A stretch of 48,521 nucleotides of DNA, taken from positions 1-48,521 of the forward strand of contig NZ_JAFLRK010000026.1 in the NCBI RefSeq assembly GCF_017315735.1, in the 5' to 3' direction. Position 1 is the first letter of the stretch, and each line of letters starts with the position of its first letter. The notes beneath the pieces are model-generated. The model was not told the origin of the DNA. It did no database searches and worked only from the letters and a program-made list of their open reading frames with translations. Below are positions 1-8,210 of this stretch, piece after piece. This stretch comes from Paracoccus shandongensis. Lineage in GTDB: Bacteria; Pseudomonadota; Alphaproteobacteria; Rhodobacterales; Rhodobacteraceae. A program made the translations under genes and the position numbers.

Positions 1-576
1 AGCGGCCGGGCGCTTGGCGGCCGTCGCCTGGCGCGGCGCGGCGGGGGCGGGGGCCTTGATGGCGGCGACGGCCTGCGCGACCTCGGGCGTGGCGGCGGAT
101 GCGCAGCCGGTTTCCGTCTTGCCCGACACGGTCAGGCGCGCGGTGAAGGGGAAGGTCTGGTCCGCCATCGTGTCCTGGCATTCCGCCGCGCGGACGTTCA
201 GCACGAAGGGACGGCCCGCATGGACGCCCACGTATTCCACACCCTGCGCGAAGGCCAGGCGGTTCACGCGGATCGGGCGGCCCTTCTGGTTGTCGGGCGT
301 CTTCCAGATCGCGGTGCTGCCCGCCACATCGACGGCCCAGAAGGGCTCGTTCCCGCGCGCGCTGAAGGCGGCGGTGTTGTAGGTCGCGGGTTCGGCGGTG
401 GACACGGGGCGAATCTCGGCCCCCGTCTCGATCGGCTGTTCCAGGGGCGAGACGCCCGGCGGGCCCTTGTGGCCCTGGACCTGCGGTTCGGCATCGCCAA
501 GCTGGGGAAGGTTCACGCCTTCGCAGGCAGCCAGGGGCAAGGTCATCAGCGCGATGAGAGCAAGACGCGGTGTCAT
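1..576 (-). CDS. COG3650-like lipoprotein, 3' end cut by the window edge
   Basis: The reading frame starts at the ATG ending at 576 and is still open after 192 codons at base 1. The N-terminus is a lipoprotein signal with lipobox LAAC (Cys18), so the mature protein is probably lipid-anchored in the envelope. A Pro/Glu-rich linker follows, then a domain with RGNEPFWAVDV near residue 70, a motif of the uncharacterised COG3650 family. The visible C-terminal part becomes Ala/Pro/Lys-rich. The start is supported by AGAAGG about 7 bases upstream. Function is unknown; related proteins are usually described only as predicted lipoproteins. Confidence is good that the gene is real, moderate for the family. 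Confidence 0.7.
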   Translation of the reverse strand, partial: MTPRLALIALMTLPLAACEGVNLPQLGDAEPQVQGHKGPPGVSPLEQPIETGAEIRPVSTAEPATYNTAAFSARGNEPFWAVDVAGSTAIWKTPDNQKGRPIRVNRLAFAQGVEYVGVHAGRPFVLNVRAAECQDTMADQTFPFTARLTVSGKTETGCASAATPEVAQAVAAIKAPAPAAPRQATAAKRPAA

Positions 577-620
577 CGGTCAGCCTTCTATGGGGATCAC
601 TGTCGCGCCAGCGTTAGCAA

Positions 621-634
621 CCGCCGCGCGGCGG
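621..634. repeat. 14-bp perfect GC palindrome
   Basis: CCGCCGCGCGGCGG is its own reverse complement. It lies in the 105-base gap between the stop of sdaA and the start of the lipoprotein gene, both read on the minus strand. It could form a hairpin at the 3' end of the sdaA transcript, but no T-tract follows, so I do not call it an intrinsic terminator. Confidence 0.35.
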
Positions 635-681
635 CACAAGCGCGTGAGGGCGGCGATGGCAACAGCCCGCCGCATCGCCCA

Positions 682-2064
682 TCAACAATTCGGCACGTTG
701 ACCGCCAGCCCGCCCAGCGAGGTTTCCTTGTATTTGTCGCTCATGTCGCGGCCGGTCTGGCGCATGGTCTCGATGGCGGCGTCCAGCGGCACGAAATGCG
801 TGCCGTCGCCGCGCAGCGACAGGCTGGCCGCGCTGACCGCCTTGATCGCGCCAAGGCCGTTCCTTTCGATGCAGGGCACCTGCACCAGGCCGCGCACGGG
901 GTCGCAGGTCATGCCCAGGTGATGTTCCAGCGCGATTTCCGCCGCGTTTTCCACCTGTTCCGGCGTGCCGCCCAGGACCGCCGCCAGACCCGCCGCAGCC
1001 ATGGCGGACGCGCTGCCCACCTCGGCCTGGCACCCGGCCTCGGCCCCCGAGATCGAGGCGTTGTGCTTGACCAGCCCGCCGATGGCCGAGGCCGTCAGCA
1101 GGAACTCGGGGATGTCGCGTTCGGACGCGCCGGGGACGTGGTCCAGCCAGTATCGGATCACGGCGGGCACGGTGCCCGCCGCGCCGTTGGTGGGGGCGGT
1201 GACGACCTGGCCGCCTGCCGCGTTCTCCTCGTTCACGGCCATGGCATAGGTGGACATCCAGTCGTTGATGACATGGGGCGCGGTCAGGTTCATGCCGCGT
1301 TCGGCCAGCAGCTTTTCGTGGATCGCCTTGGCGCGGCGCTTGACCGACAGCCCGCCGGGCAGGATGCCGTCGGTCGTCAGCCCCCGGTCCATGCAGTCGC
1401 GCATCACCTGCCAGATCCGCATCAGCCCGTCGCGGATCTCGGCATCGCTGCGGAACACGCGTTCGTTGTCGTGCTTCATCCGGGCGATGCTTTTGCCCGA
1501 GGCCCTGGCCATCGCCAGCATCTCGGCCGCGCTGGAGAACGGATAGGGGACGGCGGGCGCATCGTCGCTGCGTTTTTCGTCGCCCTTGCGGGCCAGTTCC
1601 TCGTCGGTCAGCACGAAGCCGCCGCCGATGGAGTAATAGATGCGGTGGAAGATCACGTCGCCCTGTGCGTCCGTGGCCGACAGGGTCATGCCGTTGGCGT
1701 GCCCCGGCAGCGCATGGTCGAAATCGAAGCGCAGGTCGCGGTCGGGGTCGAAGACCAGATCGCCCAAACCATCCGGCGACAGGAGGCGCGTCTGGCGGTT
1801 CGCAGCCAGCGCGGCCTCGGCGGCATCCGCGTCCAGCGTGGCGGGGACAAACCCTGCAAGGCCCAGGATCGTGGCGCGGTCGGTCGCGTGGCCCTTGCCG
1901 GTAAAGGCAAGGCTGCCGTGCAGGCTGGCGCGCAGCCCGTGCGCGCGGAACGGCTGCTGGCGCAATTCGTCCAGGAACCGCGCACCGGCCACCATCGGAC
2001 CCATGGTATGCGAGGATGACGGGCCGACGCCCACCTTGAACAGGTCGAAAACCGACAGGAACAT
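682..2064 (-). CDS. sdaA: L-serine ammonia-lyase (L-serine deaminase), single-chain Fe-S type
   Basis: Converts L-serine to pyruvate and ammonia in the cytoplasm. The 460-residue chain carries the N-terminal beta domain ([15 protein letters not shown] near residues 5-20) fused to the catalytic alpha domain. Three cysteines expected to bind the 4Fe-4S cluster are visible at about 345 (AGCQAEVG), 387 (MTCDPV) and 398 (VPCIERN). The protein ends in Cys460, matching the C-terminal cysteine that acts as a tail ligand in the Legionella enzyme. I start at 2064 because AAGGGGG lies 4 bases before that ATG. The ATG 27 bases further upstream has no comparable ribosome binding site. The gene is divergent from dusB. 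Confidence 0.93.
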   Translation of the reverse strand: MFLSVFDLFKVGVGPSSSHTMGPMVAGARFLDELRQQPFRAHGLRASLHGSLAFTGKGHATDRATILGLAGFVPATLDADAAEAALAANRQTRLLSPDGLGDLVFDPDRDLRFDFDHALPGHANGMTLSATDAQGDVIFHRIYYSIGGGFVLTDEELARKGDEKRSDDAPAVPYPFSSAAEMLAMARASGKSIARMKHDNERVFRSDAEIRDGLMRIWQVMRDCMDRGLTTDGILPGGLSVKRRAKAIHEKLLAERGMNLTAPHVINDWMSTYAMAVNEENAAGGQVVTAPTNGAAGTVPAVIRYWLDHVPGASERDIPEFLLTASAIGGLVKHNASISGAEAGCQAEVGSASAMAAAGLAAVLGGTPEQVENAAEIALEHHLGMTCDPVRGLVQVPCIERNGLGAIKAVSAASLSLRGDGTHFVPLDAAIETMRQTGRDMSDKYKETSLGGLAVNVPNC

Positions 2065-2174
2065 CTGTCCCCCTTGTATTTTGGCATTCATCTAAGCATC
2101 TGCCTGGCCAAAGACCATTCCGATTGCGACAGTCGGACGGGATCTTAGCGACATGCGCCCGACCAGGAACTGCT

Positions 2175-2205
2175 TTGAAATTGGGCTATGTGCATCAAAT
2201 ATAGG
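2175..2205 (+). promoter_or_regulatory. Candidate sigma70-type promoter for the dusB-ntr operon
   Basis: TTGAAA at 2175-2180 with TATAGG at 2200-2205 (19-base spacer), or a poorer -10 hexamer at 2197 with a 16-base spacer. The sdaA-dusB intergenic stretch here is more AT-rich than its surroundings. Weak match; 85 bases separate it from the dusB start. Confidence 0.28.
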
Positions 2206-2290
2206 CAGTTGGCCGGATGGTTAAACAGGCGGCAGGATGGCCGCGGCGGGCAATCTTGCGGCTGCCGCAGGCAGGGTGAAGGAACAGGTT

Positions 2291-3289
2291 ATGCAATTCG
2301 GCGATCCGATCATTCTTGGCGACACGCGGCTTGGGCCGCCGGTGTTCCTGGCGCCCATGGCGGGAATCACCGACCTGCCGTTCCGCCGTGCGGTTGCGCG
2401 ATACGGCGCGGGGCTGATGGTCAGCGAAATGGTCGCCTCGACCGAGATGGTGACGCCGCGCCCGTCCACCCGCGCCGCTGTCCGGGCCAAGGCGCTGACC
2501 GAAGGCGCGCTGCCCGTCAGCGTGCAGATCGCCGGGCGAGAAGCCGGTGCCATGGCCGAAACCGCCCGCATCGTCGAAGGCATGGGTGCGCGGATCATCG
2601 ACATCAACATGGGCTGCCCGGCCAAGAAGGTCACGGGCGGGCTGTCGGGCGCGGCCTTGATGCGCGACCTCGACCACGCGCTGACGCTGATCGACGCGGT
2701 GGTGGGCGCGGTATCCGTGCCCGTCACGCTGAAGATGCGGCTTGGCTGGGATGATGACTGCCTGAACGCCGCCGACCTGGCGCGGCGCGCCACGGATGCG
2801 GGCGTGCGGATGCTGACCGTGCATGGCCGGACGCGGGCGCAGTTCTACAAGGGGCAGGCCGACTGGGGGCGCATCCGCGCGGTGGCGGACCTGTCGGGCC
2901 GCCCGCCTCTGGTCGCCAATGGCGACGTGGTGGACGCGGCATCCGCCCGCGCGGCGCTGGCGGCATCCGGGGCGGAGGCGGTGATGGTCGGGCGCGGCGC
3001 GCAGGGCGCGCCCTGGCGGCTGGCGCAAATCGCGCATGACCTGGTGGGCGCGTCCGCCCCCGACGTGCCGCAGGGGGACGCCCTGGCCGACGCGGTGGCC
3101 GAACATTACGAGGATATCCTGGATTTCTACGGCATCGACCTGGGCCTGCGCGTCGCGCGCAAGCACCTCGGCTGGTATGCGGATGCGCATGGCGCCCCTC
3201 TGCGCGACCGGATGCTGCGCGCCGACAGCCCCGCCGAAACGCTGGCCCTGATCGCCCGGGCTTTCGGCGACGTACGGGTGGCCGCATGA
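2291..3289 (+). CDS. dusB: tRNA-dihydrouridine synthase (DusB/NifR3 family)
   Basis: FMN-dependent enzyme that reduces uridine to dihydrouridine in tRNA D-loops. Visible motifs are LAPMAGITDLPFRR near the N-terminus, INMGCPAKKV with the catalytic Cys109, LKMRLGWDD, and the phosphate-binding NGDVVDA and VMVGRGAQGAPW segments. The start at 2291 (332 residues) is chosen because AAGGA lies 8 bases upstream; an in-frame ATG at 2237 would add 18 residues lacking family similarity. The stop overlaps the ntrB start (ATGA). In Rhodobacter capsulatus the homologue (nifR3) is likewise the first gene of the nifR3-ntrB-ntrC operon. Confidence 0.92.
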   Translation: MQFGDPIILGDTRLGPPVFLAPMAGITDLPFRRAVARYGAGLMVSEMVASTEMVTPRPSTRAAVRAKALTEGALPVSVQIAGREAGAMAETARIVEGMGARIIDINMGCPAKKVTGGLSGAALMRDLDHALTLIDAVVGAVSVPVTLKMRLGWDDDCLNAADLARRATDAGVRMLTVHGRTRAQFYKGQADWGRIRAVADLSGRPPLVANGDVVDAASARAALAASGAEAVMVGRGAQGAPWRLAQIAHDLVGASAPDVPQGDALADAVAEHYEDILDFYGIDLGLRVARKHLGWYADAHGAPLRDRMLRADSPAETLALIARAFGDVRVAA

Positions 3290-4407
3290 CGCGCCGCAGC
3301 AGCCCCGCCGGTTTCCAGGAGGTCCATCCCGGTCCCGGCTGGGATGCCCTGCCGCTGCCTGCCCTGGTGCTGGACGACCAGGGCCGCGTCACCGCGATGA
3401 ACGACGCGGCCGAGGTCTGGCTGAACCTGTCCCGCAACTCGACCCTGGGCCGCACGCTTGACGGGGACGAGATGGGCGCGCGGCTGCGCATCCATCCGTC
3501 CTTGTCGCCGCTGGTCTTCCGCGTCGTCCAGGGGGACGAACCCCTGTATCAGCCCAATGTCCGGTTCGAGATCGGCGACCGCGCGGGCGGCCATCAGGAA
3601 CGCCGCGCCCTGGTCCATGCCGGGCCGGGGGGCCAGTTGGGAAGCGGCGTCACGCTGTTGCTGGTGCCCCAGGACGAGGCCGGGTTGCAATCGCAGAACC
3701 GCGCCGTGCGCACCGCCGCCCGCAGCGCCATCGGCATGGCCGAGATGCTGGCGCACGAGATCAAGAACCCCCTGGCCGGCATCCGCGGCGCGGCGCAGCT
3801 GATCGGCATGAACGCATCCCCCGAGGACCGCGAGATGGCCGAGATGATCGTCAGCGAATCCAGGCGCATCGTGTCGCTGCTGGAACAGGTGGAACGCTTC
3901 GGCGACACCTCGGCCCCGAACCTGCGGGCGGTCAATGTCCATGACGTGCTGGAAAAGGTCCGCCGGTCCGCCGCCGTGGGCTTTGCCAGGAAGATCGGCA
4001 TCGTCGCGGAATACGACCCGTCCTTGCCCGATGCCCTGGCCGATGCGGACCAGTTGACCCAGGTCTGCCTGAACCTGGTCAAGAACGCGGCCGAGGCGCT
4101 GAAGGACACCGACCGCCCCGCGATCCGGCTGCGCAGCTTTTATGACCACGCCCTGCGCCTGCCGCCCGACGAATCCGACCCGACCGGCCGCCCCTTGCCC
4201 CTGCAGATCGAGATCGAGGACAACGGCCCCGGCCTGCCCCCCGCCATCGCCGACCAGGTCTTCGAGCCCTTCGTGTCGGGCCGGGAAAACGGCACCGGCC
4301 TGGGGCTGGCGCTTGTCAGCAAGATCATCACCGACCACGGCGCGCTGATCCGCGTGGACAGTCGCCCCGGCCGCACCGTTTTCCGCATCTCATTGCCCAA
4401 GGCATAA
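3286..4407 (+). CDS. ntrB: Nitrogen regulation sensor histidine kinase NtrB
   Basis: Cytoplasmic kinase of the nitrogen-status two-component pair, expected to be controlled by PII protein and to phosphorylate NtrC. The 373 residues comprise an N-terminal PAS-like region (about 20-130), a HisKA dimerisation helix with the phospho-acceptor His157 in MLAHEIKNPLAG, an N-box near LVKNAAEAL, and G boxes DNGPGLP and GTGLGLALV. No membrane segment is seen. The start overlaps the dusB stop by 4 bases and ntrC follows after 11 bases, indicating translation in one operon. The family call is secure; the PII link is known from relatives, not visible here. Confidence 0.93.
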   Translation: MTRRSSPAGFQEVHPGPGWDALPLPALVLDDQGRVTAMNDAAEVWLNLSRNSTLGRTLDGDEMGARLRIHPSLSPLVFRVVQGDEPLYQPNVRFEIGDRAGGHQERRALVHAGPGGQLGSGVTLLLVPQDEAGLQSQNRAVRTAARSAIGMAEMLAHEIKNPLAGIRGAAQLIGMNASPEDREMAEMIVSESRRIVSLLEQVERFGDTSAPNLRAVNVHDVLEKVRRSAAVGFARKIGIVAEYDPSLPDALADADQLTQVCLNLVKNAAEALKDTDRPAIRLRSFYDHALRLPPDESDPTGRPLPLQIEIEDNGPGLPPAIADQVFEPFVSGRENGTGLGLALVSKIITDHGALIRVDSRPGRTVFRISLPKA

Positions 4408-4418
4408 GGACCGACGCC

Positions 4419-5873
4419 ATGGACGGAACCGTTCTGATCGCCGACGACGACCGCACCATCCGCACGGTGCTGACACAGGCGCTGACCCGCGCGGGCTGCC
4501 GCGTCCACGCCACGGGCAGCCTGGCGCAACTGTCGAAATGGGTCGAGGAAGGGCGCGGCGATCTGGTCATCACCGACGTGATGATGCCCGACGGCAACGG
4601 CATCGACCGCATCCCCGCCATCCGCGAGGCCCGGCCCGACCTGCCCGTCATCGTGATTTCCGCCCAGAACACCATCGTCACCGCCATCCGCGCGACCGAG
4701 GCCGAGGCCTTCGAATACCTGCCCAAGCCCTTCGACCTGCCCGACCTGATGACCAAGGCCAACCAGGCCCTGTCGCGCCGCCCGCGCAAGTCCGACCCGG
4801 TTCCCGACGCCGTGGCCCCGCGTCCCGCCGCCGATCCGGCCATGCCGTTGATCGGCCACGCGCCCGCCATGCAGGCGCTGTTCCGCATGGTGGCGCGTGT
4901 CCTGAACGCCGACCTGCCGGTCCTGATCGCGGGCGAACCGGGCGTCGGCAAGACCACCATCGCCCGGTCCTTCCACGACCTGTCCGACCGGCGCGACAAC
5001 GGCCTGGCGATCCTGACCTCGGCCGATGCGACCGAGGAGGCGATCATCCGCGCCGCCGACAAGGCGCGCGGCGGCACGGTCGTGATCGAGAACCCGGCGG
5101 GCTTCGATCCCGCCGCGCAGGCCCGGCTGATCGGGCTGATCGAATCGCTGGAAAGCGGCCCCGACCGCGCGATGGCCCCCCGCATCGTGGCGACCACCGG
5201 GCCGGACCCCCAGGCCGACGTGGCGGCGGGGCGGCTGCGGTCGGATCTGTATTACCGGCTGGCAGGCGTCACTGTGACGGTGCCGCCCTTGCGGGCGCGG
5301 GTCGATGACATCCTGCCCCTGGCCAGCCACCTGCTGGCCCGCGCGGCAACGCAGGGCCTGCCCGACCGCACGCTGGGCGACGACGCGGCTAGCCTTTTGC
5401 GCGCCCATGCCTTTCCCGGAAACGTGCGCGAGCTGGAAAACATGATGCGCCGCCTGGCCCTGACCGCCAGCGGCGCCACCATCACCGCCCCCGAGATGCG
5501 CGAGGCGCTGAGCCAGGGGGGCGGCACCCGCGCCGCCCCCATCGCCGCGATGCCCATGCCGGTGACGGCGCCCGCCAGCGACAGCACGCTCTCCGCCCCC
5601 TATCAGCTGGGTGGCGGCAACGGCCCCCTGTCGGATTCGGTCGAGGCGCATCTGCAGCGATACTTCGACCTGCATGGCGACAGCCTGCCGCCTCCGGGCC
5701 TTTACGACCGCATCCTGCGGGAAATCGAGCGGCCTCTGCTTCAGGTTGCGCTGGACGCCACGGGCGGCAACCAGCTGAGATGCGCCGACCTGTTGGGAAT
5801 AAACCGCAATACCCTGCGCAAGAAGCTGACCGAGCTGAATATCGAGGTGACACGGCGCCGCAAACTGATGTAA
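4419..5873 (+). CDS. ntrC: Nitrogen response regulator NtrC, divergent type without the sigma54-contact loop
   Basis: Receiver domain (residues 1-120) with phospho-acceptor Asp53 in ITDVMMPDGNG, an AAA+ domain with Walker A GEPGVGKT at 172-179, and a C-terminal Fis-type helix-turn-helix near residues 445-480 (ADLLGINRNTLRKKL). The GAFTGA loop is missing, and only about 46 residues lie between Walker A and the Walker B position, roughly 20 fewer than in enteric NtrC. The Walker B region reads GGTVVIENPAG instead of the usual acidic pair. This matches Rhodobacter capsulatus NtrC, which activates the housekeeping RNA polymerase rather than sigma54. It probably controls nitrogen assimilation genes. 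Next gene ntrY is 72 bases downstream. Confidence 0.93.
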   Translation: MDGTVLIADDDRTIRTVLTQALTRAGCRVHATGSLAQLSKWVEEGRGDLVITDVMMPDGNGIDRIPAIREARPDLPVIVISAQNTIVTAIRATEAEAFEYLPKPFDLPDLMTKANQALSRRPRKSDPVPDAVAPRPAADPAMPLIGHAPAMQALFRMVARVLNADLPVLIAGEPGVGKTTIARSFHDLSDRRDNGLAILTSADATEEAIIRAADKARGGTVVIENPAGFDPAAQARLIGLIESLESGPDRAMAPRIVATTGPDPQADVAAGRLRSDLYYRLAGVTVTVPPLRARVDDILPLASHLLARAATQGLPDRTLGDDAASLLRAHAFPGNVRELENMMRRLALTASGATITAPEMREALSQGGGTRAAPIAAMPMPVTAPASDSTLSAPYQLGGGNGPLSDSVEAHLQRYFDLHGDSLPPPGLYDRILREIERPLLQVALDATGGNQLRCADLLGINRNTLRKKLTELNIEVTRRRKLM

Positions 5874-5945
5874 AACCGCCACAGGGGCAGCGCCAGCCGT
5901 ATCGGCGCTGCAACAGAAAGCCGCGTCAGACGGCAGGCGGGGGCA

Positions 5946-8210
5946 ATGGCAGGTGCCGCATCAGGGTTGAGCTGGGACAGGCTCGCAGGGATCAAGCTGC
6001 CGCGTCACTGGCGCGGCGCCATGGCCGTGGCCGTTATCGCGGTCGGCATCCTTCTGGCGATCGCCACGATGACCGTGCTTGGCCCGCTGGCCCAGGGCGC
6101 CGAAAGCCGGATGCTGCGGCTGATCCTGCTGCTGGATCTGGTTTACCTGATCCTTCTGATCGGCATCATCGTGCTGCGCATGGCCCGGCTGATCACCGCG
6201 CGCCGCAAGACCGCCGCCGGATCGCGGCTGCACGCGCGCCTTGTGCTGATCTTTGCGGGCCTGGCCCTGGTGCCCACGGTGCTGGTCGCGCTGTTCGCGG
6301 GATTCCTGGTCAATATCGGGCTTGAAGGCTGGTTCTCGGGCCGGGTGCAGCAGGTGGTCACGACCTCTCAGGCGGCGGCGGAGGCGTATCAAGAGGAACA
6401 CCGCCGCGACCTGACCGCCGATGCGACCGCGCTTGCGGGCGTGCTGACCCAGGCCGGCCGCGCCAATCCCATGATCGACGACGGCGAACTGCGGCTGCTG
6501 CTGGGGCAGGGGCAGGCGATGATCCAGCGCGGCTTGCGCGAGGCCTATGTCATCAACGGCAATGCCGAGATCCGCGCGCGGGGCGAACGGTCCTATCTGT
6601 TCTGGTACGAGGCACCCTCCAGCAGCGACCTGGACCGTGCGCAAACCGAAGGCGTGGTGCTGATCGAGGATTGGCAGAACAACGAGTTCCGCGCCCTTGT
6701 CGCCCTGCCGCCCCTGGCCGACCGCTACCTGTATGTGACGCGCGACGTGGACGGCAGCCTGCTGGGCCTGGTGGACGATACGCGCGCGACCGTGGGCAGC
6801 TATCGCCAGCTGGAACAGACGCGCAGCCAGGTGCTGTTCGAGTTTTCCCTGGTCTATCTGGCCTTTGCGCTGCTGCTGGTGGCCGCCGCCGTGCTGCTGG
6901 GCCTGTGGTTCGCGTCCCGCCTGTCGCGGCCCATCGGCCTTCTGGCGCAGGCCAGCGAACAGGTCGGGCGCGGCAACCTGGACGTGCAGGTGCCCGAACC
7001 CGACACGGGCGACGAAATCCAGACCCTGGGCCAGTCCTTCAACCGCATGACCCGGCAGCTCAAGGCGCAGCGGGCGGAACTGATCGACAGCTATCGCATC
7101 AGCGACGAACAGCGGCGGCTGTTCGACAATGTGCTGTCGTCCGTCACCTCGGGGGTGATCGGCTTGGATGCAGCGGGGGAAATAGACTTCGTGAACCGAT
7201 CGGCCAGCCGGTTGCTGGGGTTGGACGCCAAGCGCGACATCGACGCCCTGCTGTCCGAGGCGGTGCCCGAGTTCGCGCCGCTGTTCGACCGCCTGTCGGC
7301 ATCCGTCGCGGAAACCGTGCAGGACGAGGTGCGCCTGATGCGCGAGGGCCGCGTCGAAAGCCTGCTGGTGCGCATGGCCGTCCGGCGCGGCACCGACGGC
7401 GACCTGGAGGGCTATGTCGTGGCCTTCGACGACGTGACCGAGCTTGTCACCGCGCAGCGCATGGCCGCCTGGGGCGATGTGGCCCGCCGCGTCGCGCACG
7501 AGATCAAGAACCCCCTGACGCCCATCCAGTTGTCCGCCGAACGCCTGCGCCGCAAGTTCGGCAAGCTGGCCAGTCCCGAGGACAAGGCGTCCCTTGACCA
7601 ATACACCGACGTGATCATCCGCCAGACCGGAGACCTGCGCCGGATCGTGGACGAATTCAGCCGCTTTGCCCGGATGCCCGAGCCCGACCGGGCCGAGATC
7701 GACCTGGCCGCCCTGCTGCGCGAGGTCGCGCTGTTGCAGCACGACGCGCTGAAGGGGGCCTTGCAGGCGCAGATCCCGGACCAGCCGGTGATCGTCGATT
7801 GCGACGGGGGAATGCTGCGGCAGGCCTTCACGAACCTGATCAAGAACGCAGGCGAAGCCATTGAGGAAAAGCGCGAAAGCCCGCCGGACGGCTGGGTGCC
7901 GCAGATCACGGTCGCCATGCAGGCCGATCACGATGCCGTCACCATCCGCATAACCGACAACGGCCCCGGCCTGCCCGCCGACAGGTCGCGCCTGTTCGAG
8001 CCCTATGTGACGATGAAATCCGGCGGCACCGGCCTGGGCCTGCCCATCGTCAAGAAGATCGTCGAGGAACATGGCGGCAGCCTGTCGCTGTCCGACCGGC
8101 CCGACGGCCCCGGCGCCATCGCCGAAATCCGCCTGCCGCGGGAACGGCACCCCGTGCGCGGCGCGCAACGCAAGACAAAAACAAAAGAAGATGAGGCAGC
8201 ACCGATATGA
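5946..8210 (+). CDS. ntrY: Membrane sensor histidine kinase NtrY
   Basis: 754-residue kinase. Several hydrophobic segments lie in the first 130 residues, and another near 295-320 is followed by a HAMP domain (SRLSRPIGLLAQASEQVGRG). Then come a PAS region, a HisKA helix with His518 in VAHEIKNPLTPIQLSAERL, and an ATPase domain with DNGPGLP and GGTGLGLPIV. It pairs with NtrX, whose start overlaps its stop (ATGA). In alphaproteobacteria NtrY/NtrX is linked to nitrogen and redox or envelope signalling; the signal sensed here cannot be read from sequence. GCGGGGGCA lies just before the ATG. Confidence 0.93.
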   Translation: MAGAASGLSWDRLAGIKLPRHWRGAMAVAVIAVGILLAIATMTVLGPLAQGAESRMLRLILLLDLVYLILLIGIIVLRMARLITARRKTAAGSRLHARLVLIFAGLALVPTVLVALFAGFLVNIGLEGWFSGRVQQVVTTSQAAAEAYQEEHRRDLTADATALAGVLTQAGRANPMIDDGELRLLLGQGQAMIQRGLREAYVINGNAEIRARGERSYLFWYEAPSSSDLDRAQTEGVVLIEDWQNNEFRALVALPPLADRYLYVTRDVDGSLLGLVDDTRATVGSYRQLEQTRSQVLFEFSLVYLAFALLLVAAAVLLGLWFASRLSRPIGLLAQASEQVGRGNLDVQVPEPDTGDEIQTLGQSFNRMTRQLKAQRAELIDSYRISDEQRRLFDNVLSSVTSGVIGLDAAGEIDFVNRSASRLLGLDAKRDIDALLSEAVPEFAPLFDRLSASVAETVQDEVRLMREGRVESLLVRMAVRRGTDGDLEGYVVAFDDVTELVTAQRMAAWGDVARRVAHEIKNPLTPIQLSAERLRRKFGKLASPEDKASLDQYTDVIIRQTGDLRRIVDEFSRFARMPEPDRAEIDLAALLREVALLQHDALKGALQAQIPDQPVIVDCDGGMLRQAFTNLIKNAGEAIEEKRESPPDGWVPQITVAMQADHDAVTIRITDNGPGLPADRSRLFEPYVTMKSGGTGLGLPIVKKIVEEHGGSLSLSDRPDGPGAIAEIRLPRERHPVRGAQRKTKTKEDEAAPI

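Noticed and set aside
2065..2091. Upstream ATG at 2091 as the sdaA start
   Set aside because: The ATG at 2064 has a strong AAGGGGG at good spacing and gives the usual N-terminus of the family.
4140..5882. 580-codon minus-strand open frame opposite ntrB/ntrC
   Set aside because: Gly/Val/Asp-rich reverse-frame translation without any conserved motif.
5961..8168. 735-codon minus-strand open frame opposite ntrY
   Set aside because: Antisense shadow of a well-defined histidine kinase; no ribosome binding site or domain.
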